Of a stretch of DNA of 64,000 nt, positions 17,469 to 25,629 are shown piece after piece (within the stretch, counting starts at the first letter, position 1; each line of letters opens with the position of its first letter). Position numbers and translations under genes: made by a program. Origin of the DNA: Oceanicola sp. D3. Its GTDB lineage: Bacteria; Pseudomonadota; Alphaproteobacteria; Rhodobacterales; Rhodobacteraceae. Below the pieces are notes generated by a model that saw only the letters and a list, made by a program, of their open reading frames with translations, searched no databases and was not told where the DNA came from. The DNA is taken from the NCBI RefSeq assembly GCF_006351965.1, contig NZ_CP040932.1:1550001-1614000 (forward strand). Reading direction: 5' to 3'.

Positions 17469-17773
17469 GCCAGATGGTTCGGCGCACCCTCACAGGCCCG
17501 CGCCTTTGCGCCCTCGCCGTGATGGTGGCAACCGGGCTGGTGTTTGGCGGCGTTGCACTGGTGGTGGCGGCGATGGCGCCCGGGCTTGCGAGTGAAATCT
17601 GCGAGACCCGCCAGATGGCCGCTGCCACGTCGCATTGCGAGGTGATCCCTTCCGCCGTTTTGACGCTTTTTGCGATGTGGTTTGCACTCGGGGCGCTCTT
17701 CGCCGCAGTCATCTGCGGCGTGGGCTGGGCCATGGCCAGCGCGGGCGGCGATGACAGGAAAAGGAGGGCCTGA
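17465..17773 (+). CDS. Small two-helix membrane protein between VgrG and PAAR
   Basis: A protein of about 102 residues whose GTG start overlaps the vgrG stop (GTGA); an ATG nine bases later (17474) is an alternative, and an out-of-context ATG at 17447 lies inside vgrG. Two hydrophobic segments (about residues 14-38 and 62-90) flank a loop with two Cys (CETRQ, SHCEV). Four bases separate it from the PAAR gene. Its place in a tip module suggests a secreted membrane-active effector or an immunity protein, but sequence alone does not decide. No family was recognised. Confidence 0.7.
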   Translation: MSQMVRRTLTGPRLCALAVMVATGLVFGGVALVVAAMAPGLASEICETRQMAAATSHCEVIPSAVLTLFAMWFALGALFAAVICGVGWAMASAGGDDRKRRA

Positions 17774-17776
17774 CCC

Positions 17777-18052
17777 ATGATGAAACCCGTGGCCCGGATG
17801 GGCGATCAGCACATTTGCGGCAATCCCAACCACCCGCCAAACGTGATCGTGTCGGGCGGGCAGGCCATCGTTGACGGGCGGCCCATCGCCCGGGTGGGAG
17901 ACGCCTGCGCCTGCGGGGCCGTCATCACCCAAGGCTCCTCGATCTCGAAAGACAATCAGATACCGGTCGCCTACCTCGGGTCGGCCACCCAATGCGGCCC
18001 CTTCGTGGGCAAGATCGTTTCGGGCTCACCAAAGGCCAAGGTTCAGCCGTGA
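17777..18052 (+). CDS. PAAR-domain protein (T6SS spike tip)
   Basis: A 91-residue protein made of one PAAR domain: PVARMGDQHICG, IVSGGQAIVDGRPIARVGDACACGAVI and QGSSI. The His and Cys residues bind the tip metal in this family. The stand-alone form has no C-terminal effector extension. It should sharpen the VgrG spike and carry cargo. The stop overlaps the GTG of the DUF4123 gene (GTGA). Confidence 0.92.
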   Translation: MMKPVARMGDQHICGNPNHPPNVIVSGGQAIVDGRPIARVGDACACGAVITQGSSISKDNQIPVAYLGSATQCGPFVGKIVSGSPKAKVQP

Positions 18053-18990
18053 GCGAAGCGGCGGCGCCGGCCCCATGGCTCGGTCACTGCCATTTCGTGA
18101 CCACATCGGGCGTGCCGGCCCAAGGCCTCGTTGCCGTGTATTGCACCGATGCCGAGGGCTTCCGCACCGCGCTGGATGCCGCCGCGCCTCTGCAAGGTCT
18201 CACCGTGAAGGGCACCGACAAGCTCATCCCCGCCGATCAGCTTCAGCCGGGTGATTTTGGCGAATGGGATCCGGGCAGCCTTGCCGAGTCGGTGGGGGCG
18301 GCGCGGCCCGTGGCCTTTGGCGAACTCACCGCCAGCGACGGCGAAGGAACGGGCGATGATGCCCTGCTGGAGTTGCAGGATTTCGGAGAGATCGAGCCTC
18401 TCAGCATGATGATGGACGAAGACCCGCCGCCCACCGTGCCGAAGGCGCTGAAGGCGGCGCTCTTCGGGCCGATGCACCCGCCCTCGGATGCCGAGGTTGC
18501 CCGCCACGGCAGCGCCGCCAAGGTGCCCGCCGCCCGCACCTTTGCCATCCTCGATGCCGCCAAGGTGCCGATGATGCAACTCTATCTGGAGCAATCCGGG
18601 CTGCCGCATCGTTGCCTCTACAAGGGCGAAGCGCTGGAGCGGTTTGGCGATGTCGCGCCCTGGGTGGTTGAGCTGGAAGAGGAGGCGACCTTTACCCGCC
18701 GCCTGTTCTCGCGCTCCAAGCTGCCCGCCGATCTCTGGGACAAGGCCCCGGGCATGCTGCTGCGCGGGCGCGCCGAGTTGGAGGATGTGTGGAAACACTT
18801 TCGCAAGTTCACCAAGGTTGGCACCCATGATGGAAAGTCGCTGTTCCTGCGGTTTTGGGAGCCCAGCGTTCTGCGCGCTCTGCCGCACATCCTCGTGGCC
18901 GAAAACGCCGCGCGGTTCTTTCCGGACTGGGCGCAGCTGATCTGGGTTGATCCGGCCGAGGGCCGGGCAGGCGGCATTCGCCGGGTCTGA
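18049..18990 (+). CDS. DUF4123 protein, probable T6SS effector chaperone/adaptor with N-terminal extension
   Basis: A 313-residue protein from the GTG that overlaps the PAAR stop. Residues about 150-275 form a DUF4123 domain (TFAILDAAKVPMMQLYLEQSG, PHRCLYKGEALERFGDVAPWVVEL, KSLFLRFWEPSVLRAL), the family that loads effectors onto VgrG/PAAR. The first ~145 residues are a separate, acidic, unrecognised region. Normally an effector gene follows the adaptor, but the next gene is a convergent GntR regulator, so the cargo must be the small membrane protein, the N-terminal extension or a gene elsewhere. Confidence 0.85.
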   Translation: MSEAAAPAPWLGHCHFVTTSGVPAQGLVAVYCTDAEGFRTALDAAAPLQGLTVKGTDKLIPADQLQPGDFGEWDPGSLAESVGAARPVAFGELTASDGEGTGDDALLELQDFGEIEPLSMMMDEDPPPTVPKALKAALFGPMHPPSDAEVARHGSAAKVPAARTFAILDAAKVPMMQLYLEQSGLPHRCLYKGEALERFGDVAPWVVELEEEATFTRRLFSRSKLPADLWDKAPGMLLRGRAELEDVWKHFRKFTKVGTHDGKSLFLRFWEPSVLRALPHILVAENAARFFPDWAQLIWVDPAEGRAGGIRRV

Positions 18991-19013
18991 GGGCGCGGCC
19001 CGTGCGGGGCCTG

Positions 19014-19667
19014 CTATTCAGCCGCCTTTAGGCTCGCCATGAGGTGGTGAAACTTCTCGCCCTGCACCGCCACGTGCCGCCGGATTTCATCGGCCGCCGC
19101 CGCCGCATCGCCGCGCTCAAGGGCCGCAACCACCGCCTCATGCTCACCCATCGACTGCGCCAGCCGCCCCCGCAGGCGCAGCTGCCGCCGCCGGAACGGT
19201 GTGAGCCTGCGGTGCAGGCGCCGGCATTCCTGCTCCAGAAACCCGTTGCCCGACTGCCGGTATAGGATCGCGTGGAAGCGTTCGTTTTCAACGTAGTAGC
19301 CGTCAGTATCCTGCGCCTCTACGGCCTGGTGGCACTTCGCATTGGCTGCGCGCATGTCATCCAGCGCGGCATCGCTGATGCGGCTCGCGGCAAGACGCGC
19401 GCAGGCGGCTTCCAGCTCTGCCATCACCTCGAACATCTCCATCAGCTCCACCGGCCCGGGCTGGCGCACAAAGACACCCCGGCGGGGGATCTGCTCGACA
19501 AGCCCTGAGAGCGCGAGCCGCTGAAACGCCTCGCGCAGCGGCGTGCGCGACACGGCGAATCGCTCGGCAAGCTGCACCTCGTCCAGCCGGTCGCCATCGG
19601 CAAAGGCGCCCTCGAGGATCAACGCCTCAAGCTGTTCTGCAATGCCATCTGCCCGCTTCTGGTTCAT
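19014..19667 (-). CDS. matR: GntR/FadR-type (FCD) regulator of the malonate locus
   Basis: A 217-residue repressor. Residues 7-70 hold the winged helix (LAERFAVSRTPLREAFQRL). Residues about 80-210 form an FCD ligand-binding domain with the metal-binding Asp/His pattern (NERFHAILY, MGEHEAVVAAL, EIRRHV). It is divergent from the TRAP and mat genes, as in the rhizobial malonate system, so malonate or malonyl-CoA is a likely inducer. A perfect TTGTATACAA palindrome lies between the two start sites. The mat assignment rests on neighbours. Confidence 0.85.
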   Translation of the reverse strand: MNQKRADGIAEQLEALILEGAFADGDRLDEVQLAERFAVSRTPLREAFQRLALSGLVEQIPRRGVFVRQPGPVELMEMFEVMAELEAACARLAASRISDAALDDMRAANAKCHQAVEAQDTDGYYVENERFHAILYRQSGNGFLEQECRRLHRRLTPFRRRQLRLRGRLAQSMGEHEAVVAALERGDAAAAADEIRRHVAVQGEKFHHLMASLKAAE

Positions 19668-19713
19668 AGGCCCAGCCTACAGCCGAAATCGCTGCCAAAC
19701 AAGAATGAGATTA

Positions 19714-19723
19714 TTGTATACAA
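19714..19723. promoter_or_regulatory. Probable MatR operator
   Basis: The 10-bp perfect palindrome TTGTATACAA lies in the matR-dctP gap. FCD-type GntR regulators typically bind TNGTNNNACNA-like sites of this form. TTGACC at 19729-19734 follows five bases later and may be the -35 of the mat promoter, but no good -10 is seen. Confidence 0.7.
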
Positions 19724-19805
19724 GAATGTTGACCTGCGGGACAAAGACTGCGACCATCCGACTCGGTCGCCCCAAATGTGGTGACCGCTACGGGAGGAGA
19801 AAACC

Positions 19806-20789
19806 ATGAAGTTCACCACAACCGTCGCCGCTGCGGCGCTGGCCTCTTGGGCTGGCCTCGCTCAGGCCCAAGATACACTGCGCCTGTCGCACCAATGGTC
19901 CGAGGGCGATGTTCGCCATCAGGTCGCGCAGATGGTCGCCGATGAGGTCGCCGCCGCAGATGTGGGCCTCGAAATCCAGATTTTCCCCAGCCAGTCGCTG
20001 TTCAAGGCGCGTGAGCAATACAAGCCGCTCTCGCGCGGGCAGGTCGACATGATCGTCTTCCCGCTCTCCTACGCGGGCGGGCTGCGCAATGCCTATAACC
20101 TCACGCTGATGCCGGGGCTGGTGAAAAACCATGACCACGCCGCGCGCCTCAACGACTCTGCGTTCATGGGCGAGATCGAAAAGATCATGGCCGAGGATGA
20201 CGTGATGGTGCTGGTGCACGGCTACCTTGCCGGTGGCTTTGCGGGCACCGAAAAGTGCATCACCGCGCCGGAGGATGTGCAGGGGCTGCAAACCCGCGCC
20301 GCGGGCAAGGCCTTTGAGCAGATGCTGGCCGGGGCAGGGGCCTCGATCGCTTCGATGTCTTCGGCGGAGATCTACAACGCCATGCAAACCGGCGTTCTGG
20401 ACGCGGCCAACACCTCGTCCTCGTCCTTCGTCAGCTACCGGATCTACGAGCAGGTCGCCTGCTTCACCCCGGCGGGCGAATATGCGCTGTGGTTCATGTA
20501 TCAGCCGCTGATGATGAACAAATCGGTCTATGACGGTCTCAGCGACGAGCAGCGCGCCGCGCTGGATGCCGCCGCCGAGAAGGCAGAGGCTTTCTACCTC
20601 GAAGAGGCCAAAAAGCAGGACGGCGAAGCCCGTGACACCTTCGCCGAGAACGGCGTGGAGATCGCGGAGATGACGCAGGAGCAGTTCGACGCCTGGCGCG
20701 CCATCGCGCAGGAAACCTCCTACGCCGCCTTCCTCGAAGGCTCGCCCGAAGGCCAGAAGCTGCTGGATCTCGCCCTCGAGGTCGAGTGA
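19806..20789 (+). CDS. matP: TRAP transporter solute-binding protein (malonate locus)
   Basis: A 327-residue periplasmic DctP-type binding protein with a Sec signal (cut after GLAQA). Family traits include RLSHQWSEGD, SLFKAREQYKPLSRGQVDMIVF, the central PEDVQGLQTRAAGK segment with the Arg that binds the substrate carboxylate, and the NAMQTGVLDAANT region. It opens the uptake operon, and a long stem-loop follows before the small permease. By analogy with rhizobial matPQM the ligand is malonate; this is inferred from the adjacent malonyl-CoA synthetase and decarboxylase. Confidence 0.88.
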   Translation: MKFTTTVAAAALASWAGLAQAQDTLRLSHQWSEGDVRHQVAQMVADEVAAADVGLEIQIFPSQSLFKAREQYKPLSRGQVDMIVFPLSYAGGLRNAYNLTLMPGLVKNHDHAARLNDSAFMGEIEKIMAEDDVMVLVHGYLAGGFAGTEKCITAPEDVQGLQTRAAGKAFEQMLAGAGASIASMSSAEIYNAMQTGVLDAANTSSSSFVSYRIYEQVACFTPAGEYALWFMYQPLMMNKSVYDGLSDEQRAALDAAAEKAEAFYLEEAKKQDGEARDTFAENGVEIAEMTQEQFDAWRAIAQETSYAAFLEGSPEGQKLLDLALEVE

Positions 20790-20798
20790 CGCCATCGC

Positions 20799-20829
20799 CA
20801 CCGGGAGCGTGCCGCGCGCGCTCCCGGTG
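20799..20829 (+). terminator. Stem-loop after the TRAP binding-protein gene
   Basis: An 11-bp perfect stem, CACCGGGAGCG / CGCTCCCGGTG, with a nine-base loop, ten bases after the binding-protein stop. Stem-loops in this position often protect the upstream mRNA or attenuate the permease genes, so that more binding protein is made. No strong T-run follows (CCACTTTTG). Confidence 0.75.
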
Positions 20830-20861
20830 CCACTTTTGACCACAAGCCTCATGAGGACACC

Positions 20862-21452
20862 ATGTCCGGTTCGCCCCATGCCGTGGCCTCCGCGCGCCAC
20901 GGCGGCAATATCTTCCTTCGCGCCGTCGGGATGCTGTCGCAGATCTCAGGCGTCGTCGCCGCCCTTCTGATCCTCGCCTCCATCGGCGTGACCTGTCAGA
21001 TGATCTTCATCCGCTTCGTGCTGAACGGCAGCACCGTCTGGCAGACCGAGGGCGTCACCTACATGATGGTCGCCGCCACCATGCTGGGCCTGCCCTACGT
21101 GCAATTCCTGCGCGGCCACGTAAACGTGGACCTGTTGCCGCTGATGCTGCCGCCGGGCGCGCGCAAGCTGCTGGCCTTCGGCGTGCTGGCGCTGACGCTG
21201 GCCGTGGTCGGGGTGATGCTCTGGCACGGCTACCACTTCTGGCACGAAGCCTGGGACTGGGGCGAAACCTCCAACAGCCCGTGGAACCCCCGGCTCTGGG
21301 TGCCCTACCTCGCGCTGCCGCTGGGCTTCGGGCTCTACGCGCTGCAACTCACAGCCGACACCGTCGCAATGCTGACCGGCATCGAGCAGCCCTTTGGCCT
21401 TGAGCCAGAGGCGGGGCTGGTGCTCGACCCGATCACTGAAAGGGCCGACTGA
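20862..21452 (+). CDS. matQ: TRAP transporter small permease (DctQ family)
   Basis: A 196-residue inner-membrane protein with four hydrophobic helices (about 25-50, 65-85, 105-130 and 150-175) and the family segment VTYMMVAATMLGLPYVQFLRGHVNVD. GAGGAC precedes the ATG. The stop and the next start overlap (TGATG), as usual for dctQ-dctM pairs. It forms the transport unit with the large permease. Confidence 0.9.
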   Translation: MSGSPHAVASARHGGNIFLRAVGMLSQISGVVAALLILASIGVTCQMIFIRFVLNGSTVWQTEGVTYMMVAATMLGLPYVQFLRGHVNVDLLPLMLPPGARKLLAFGVLALTLAVVGVMLWHGYHFWHEAWDWGETSNSPWNPRLWVPYLALPLGFGLYALQLTADTVAMLTGIEQPFGLEPEAGLVLDPITERAD

Positions 21453-22768
21453 TGGATCCGCTTACACTTGGCCTGCTGGTCGCACTGTTCACCGTCGGCG
21501 TGCTGCTCTCGGGCATATCCGTAGCCGCCGGGCTGCTCGTCGTCTCCGCCGGCTTCCTGATTGTCTTCGACGGCATGTCGTCCCTCAGCCTCATGCCCGA
21601 AATCTTCTTCGGCAAGCTCGACAACTTCGCGCTGCTGTCGATCCCGATGTTCATCATCATGGGCGCGGCCATCGCCTCCACCCGTGCGGGGGCCGACCTC
21701 TACGAGGCGCTGGAGCGCTGGCTCACCCGCATGCCGGGCGGGCTGGTGGTGTCCAACCTCGGGGCCTGCGCGCTGTTCTCGGCGATGAGCGGCTCCAGCC
21801 CGGCCACCTGCGCGGCCATCGGCAAGATGGGCATCCCCGAAATGCGCAAGCGCGGCTACCCCGATGCGGTCGCGGCGGGCTCCATTGCCGCAGGCGGCAC
21901 GCTGGGCATCCTCATTCCGCCCTCGGTCACCATGATCGTCTATGGCATCGCCACCGAAACTTCGATCGGGCGACTGTTCCTCGCAGGGGTCATCCCCGGC
22001 CTGCTGCTGGTGCTGCTCTTCATGGGCTGGTCGCTCTATTCCACATGGGCCTCGGGCGATGCGCGCGTGCTGCGCTCCACACCCTACACCTGGCGCCAGA
22101 AGCTGGAGATCCTGCCCCGCGTCCTGCCCTTCATCGCCATCATCCTCGGCGTGCTCTACGCCATGTACGGCGGCATCGCGACCCCGTCGGAAACGGCGGC
22201 CGTCGGCGCGCTGCTCTGCCTCCTCATCGCCATGGTGATCTACAAGCTATGGGATCCGCGCCAGCTCTGGGTGGTGCTGCGTGACAGCACGCGGGAGTCG
22301 GTGATGATCCTCTTCATCATCGCCGCGGCAGGCGTCTTCAGCTACATGCTCTCCTCGCTCTTCATCACCCAGTCCATCGCCGCATGGATCGGCGAGCTGG
22401 AGGTGAACCGCTGGGTGCTGATGGCGCTGATCAACCTCTTCCTGCTGGTCGCAGGCTTCTTCCTGCCGCCGGTTGCGGTGATTTTGATGGCCGCGCCGAT
22501 CCTGCTGCCGATCATCACCACCGCCGGGTTCGATCCGATCTGGTTTGCCGTGGTGCTGACGATCAACATGGAAATCGGGCTGATATCGCCGCCCGTGGGG
22601 CTAAACCTCTACGTCATCAACGGCATCGCGCCCGACATCAAGCTGAAGACGATCCTCATGGGCTCGCTGCCCTACGTCGCCTGCATGGTGATCGCCATCG
22701 TGCTGCTCTGCCTCTTCCCGGGGCTGGCCGTGTGGCTGCCCGACTTCGTGATGGGGGCCGAGATATGA
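21452..22768 (+). CDS. matM: TRAP transporter large permease (DctM family)
   Basis: A 438-residue, twelve-helix inner-membrane protein that drives Na+-coupled import. Clear family features are NFALLSIPMFIIMGAAI, SGSSPATCAAIGKMGIPEM, AAGGTLGILIPPSVTMIVYG and the C-terminal NMEIGLISPPVGLNLYV. It overlaps the upstream permease by one base and the malonyl-CoA decarboxylase by four. Confidence 0.93.
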   Translation: MDPLTLGLLVALFTVGVLLSGISVAAGLLVVSAGFLIVFDGMSSLSLMPEIFFGKLDNFALLSIPMFIIMGAAIASTRAGADLYEALERWLTRMPGGLVVSNLGACALFSAMSGSSPATCAAIGKMGIPEMRKRGYPDAVAAGSIAAGGTLGILIPPSVTMIVYGIATETSIGRLFLAGVIPGLLLVLLFMGWSLYSTWASGDARVLRSTPYTWRQKLEILPRVLPFIAIILGVLYAMYGGIATPSETAAVGALLCLLIAMVIYKLWDPRQLWVVLRDSTRESVMILFIIAAAGVFSYMLSSLFITQSIAAWIGELEVNRWVLMALINLFLLVAGFFLPPVAVILMAAPILLPIITTAGFDPIWFAVVLTINMEIGLISPPVGLNLYVINGIAPDIKLKTILMGSLPYVACMVIAIVLLCLFPGLAVWLPDFVMGAEI

Positions 22769-24012
22769 CCCTTCTGGCCGATGTACTCTCCACCGTCTTC
22801 GAGCGCCGCCACGCGCCTTGGCGCGGCACGCGGCCCGATGACCGCCCGCTGCCCGAACAGGCCGCCGAGCTGATCGGCGCACGCGGCGAGGTCTCGGGCA
22901 TCGCGCTGGCCCGCACCATCCTTGAGCGCTACGCCGGGCTGGACGATGACGGCAAACTGGCGTTCTTTCAGCATCTCGCGCAAGAAATGGCGGTGGACGC
23001 AGATGCCGTGCGCCATGCCCTGGCGGGCTATGACGAGGGCCAGACCAAGGCCAGCTACCGCGCCTTCGTGCAGGCAAGCGAGCCGCCCCGGCAAGAGCTG
23101 ATCCGGCGGCTCAATCAGGTGCCCGGCGCCACCCATGCGCTGGTGCAGATGCGCGCCGATCTGCTGCGGCTGGGCCGGGGCGATGACAGCCTCATGGCGC
23201 TCGATCTCGATTTCCGCCACCTCTTTGCCTCTTGGTTCAACCGCGGCTTTCTGGTGTTGCGCCCGATCAACTGGAACAGCCCGGCCACGATCCTCGAAAA
23301 GATCATCGCCTATGAGGCGGTGCACGCGATCTACAGCTGGGAAGACCTGCGCCGCCGGGTCGAGCCGCCTGACAGGCGCTGCTTCGCCTTCTTCCACCCG
23401 GCCATGCCCGAAGAACCGCTGATCTTCGTCGAAGTCGCCCTCACGCGCGGCACCCCCGGCTCGGTCCAAGCGCTGCTGGCAGAAGACAGGGAAGAGCTCG
23501 ATGAGGCAGAGGCCGACACGGCGGTGTTCTACTCCATCTCCAACTGCCAGAACGGGCTGGCGGGCATCAGCTTTGGCAATTCGCTGATCAAACAGGTGGC
23601 CGCCGATCTCTCTATCGAGCTGCCGGGGGTGAAAACCTTCATCACCCTTTCCCCGATCCCCGGGCTGATGCGCTGGATGCAAAAGGCCGCGCCCGAGCAG
23701 GACTTGTCGGACGACGCCCAGATGCGTGCGCTTGCCGCGTGGTATCTGACGCGGGCAAAACGCGACGATGATCAGCCGCAGGACCCTGTGGCCCGCTTCC
23801 ACCTCGGCAACGGCGCCTCGGTGCACGGGCTGCACGCGGGGGCGGACCTATCTGAAAACGGGCTGGCGCAATCGGGCGGGGTGATGGTCAACTACCTTTA
23901 CGATCTCTCCCGCGTGTCGCAAAACCACGAACGCTTCGCCGCAACGCAAGAGATCGCCGCCTCATCCGAGATCCGGTCTCTCGCCAGCGCCGGCGAAAAG
24001 GCCCTTGGCTGA
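22765..24012 (+). CDS. matA: Malonyl-CoA decarboxylase
   Basis: A 415-residue cytoplasmic enzyme that turns malonyl-CoA into acetyl-CoA and CO2. The helical N-terminal domain (about 1-120) is followed by the GNAT-like catalytic domain with FLVLRPINWNSPATILEKI, YEAVHAIYSWEDLRRR, AVFYSISNCQNGLAGISFGN and FHLGNGASVHGLH. The start ATG overlaps the permease stop (ATGA); a longer open frame to 22384 lies wholly inside the permease gene and is not used. It works directly after MatB, giving net malonate to acetyl-CoA. Confidence 0.93.
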   Translation: MTLLADVLSTVFERRHAPWRGTRPDDRPLPEQAAELIGARGEVSGIALARTILERYAGLDDDGKLAFFQHLAQEMAVDADAVRHALAGYDEGQTKASYRAFVQASEPPRQELIRRLNQVPGATHALVQMRADLLRLGRGDDSLMALDLDFRHLFASWFNRGFLVLRPINWNSPATILEKIIAYEAVHAIYSWEDLRRRVEPPDRRCFAFFHPAMPEEPLIFVEVALTRGTPGSVQALLAEDREELDEAEADTAVFYSISNCQNGLAGISFGNSLIKQVAADLSIELPGVKTFITLSPIPGLMRWMQKAAPEQDLSDDAQMRALAAWYLTRAKRDDDQPQDPVARFHLGNGASVHGLHAGADLSENGLAQSGGVMVNYLYDLSRVSQNHERFAATQEIAASSEIRSLASAGEKALG

Positions 24013-24026
24013 CGGAGGACATGCGC

Positions 24027-25544
24027 ATGACCAACACACTTTACGACGCCCTCTTCGGCCAGCACGCGGGCCGCGACGCGCCCTTTCTGCTGCTGCCTGA
24101 GGGCGGCACCATAACCTACGCCAGCTTCCTCGCCCGCGCCGCCCAATTGGCACACGCGCTGACCGGGGCAGGGCTGCAACCGGGCGACCGGCTGGCCGCG
24201 CAGGTGGAAAAGTCGCCCGAGGCGCTGATGCTCTATGCCGCCTGCGTGCAGTCCGGCGTGATCTTCCTGCCGCTCAACACCGCCTATACCGCGGACGAGC
24301 TGAGCTATTTCATCGAGAACTCCGGCGCCAAGCTGGTGGTCTGCGACCCGGCCAAGGCCGATACCCTGCACGCGCTGACCGAGGCGCAGGGGGCCGCGCT
24401 GCATACCCTTGCCGCCGATGGCAGCGGCAGCCTGACCGAAGCCGCCGCAGGCTGCCCCGACAGCTTCCAGACAGTGCCGCGCGGCGCGGATGACCTCGCC
24501 GCCTTCCTCTACACCTCCGGCACCACCGGGCGCTCCAAAGGCGCGATGCTGAGCCACGGCAACCTGCTCTCCAACGCCCGCACGCTGGCCGAGCACTGGC
24601 GCTTCACCGGGGAGGATGTGCTGCTGCACGCGCTGCCAATCTTCCACACCCACGGGCTCTTCGTGGCCACCAATGTGACGCTGGCGGCGGGCGGGGCGAT
24701 GATCTTCCTGCCCAAGTTCGACCCGGAGGTGATCCTTGCGCGGATGCCGCAGGCCACCACCATGATGGGCGTGCCCACCTTCTACACCCGCCTGCTGGAC
24801 GATGCCCGCCTCACCCGCGAGGCCACCGCGCATATGCGCCTCTTCGTCTCCGGCTCTGCGCCGCTGCTGGCGGAAACCCACAAGGCCTTCAACGCCCGCA
24901 CCGGCCACGTCATCCTTGAGCGCTACGGGATGACCGAAACCAACATGAACACCTCCAACCCCTACGATGGCGAGCGCCGCCCCGGCACCGTCGGCTTCCC
25001 GCTGCCCGGCGTGGAGCTGAAAATCACCGACCCCGAGTCCGGCGCCACCCTGCCAGACGGCGAGGTTGGCCACATCGAGGTGCGCGGGCCCAACGTGTTT
25101 CAAGGCTACTGGCAAATGCCCGAAAAGACCGCCGCCGAATTGCGCGAAGATGGCTTCTTCATCACCGGCGATCTCGGCATGATCGACGCAGACGGCTACG
25201 TGCATATCGTCGGGCGCGGCAAAGACCTGATCATCTCGGGGGGCTTCAACATCTACCCCAAGGAGATCGAGCTGATGCTCGATGACCAGCCCGGCGTGCT
25301 GGAATCCGCCGTGATCGGCGTGCCCCATGCGGATTTCGGGGAAACCCCCGTGGCCGTGATCGTGCCAGAGCCCGGCGCAACCCCCGACACCGCCGCCATC
25401 GACGCCGAACTGCGCGAAAAGCTGGCCCGGTTCAAACATCCGCGCGCCATCAAGCTGGTGGAGGCGCTGCCGCGCAATACGATGGGCAAGGTGCAAAAGA
25501 ACCTGCTTCGCGATCAGTACAAGGGCCTGTTCACCACCGCTTGA
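24027..25544 (+). CDS. matB: Malonyl-CoA synthetase
   Basis: A 505-residue acyl-CoA synthetase that activates malonate with ATP and CoA. It has the AMP-binding P-loop LYTSGTTGRSKGAM (about 160), MTETNMNT, GDLGMIDADGYVHIVGR, the hinge Lys region and KVQKN near the end. A GGAGG sits eight bases before this ATG; the in-frame ATG at 24021 is only two bases from it and is less likely. It is the last gene of the TRAP-matA-matB operon, and the palindrome GCAACAG-C-CTGTTGC follows 12 bases after the stop. Confidence 0.93.
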   Translation: MTNTLYDALFGQHAGRDAPFLLLPEGGTITYASFLARAAQLAHALTGAGLQPGDRLAAQVEKSPEALMLYAACVQSGVIFLPLNTAYTADELSYFIENSGAKLVVCDPAKADTLHALTEAQGAALHTLAADGSGSLTEAAAGCPDSFQTVPRGADDLAAFLYTSGTTGRSKGAMLSHGNLLSNARTLAEHWRFTGEDVLLHALPIFHTHGLFVATNVTLAAGGAMIFLPKFDPEVILARMPQATTMMGVPTFYTRLLDDARLTREATAHMRLFVSGSAPLLAETHKAFNARTGHVILERYGMTETNMNTSNPYDGERRPGTVGFPLPGVELKITDPESGATLPDGEVGHIEVRGPNVFQGYWQMPEKTAAELREDGFFITGDLGMIDADGYVHIVGRGKDLIISGGFNIYPKEIELMLDDQPGVLESAVIGVPHADFGETPVAVIVPEPGATPDTAAIDAELREKLARFKHPRAIKLVEALPRNTMGKVQKNLLRDQYKGLFTTA

Positions 25545-25556
25545 CCCGGCGCCGGC

Positions 25557-25571
25557 GCAACAGCCTGTTGC
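25557..25571. repeat. Inverted repeat after matB
   Basis: GCAACAG-C-CTGTTGC between matB and dusA. It may act as a binding site or weak terminator for the mat operon; no T-run follows. Confidence 0.35.
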
Positions 25572-25629
25572 ACTCGCACCGGGATCGGGGCGAAAAGGCC
25601 GCATACCCCGTCCGGCCCCCAAGGTGACC

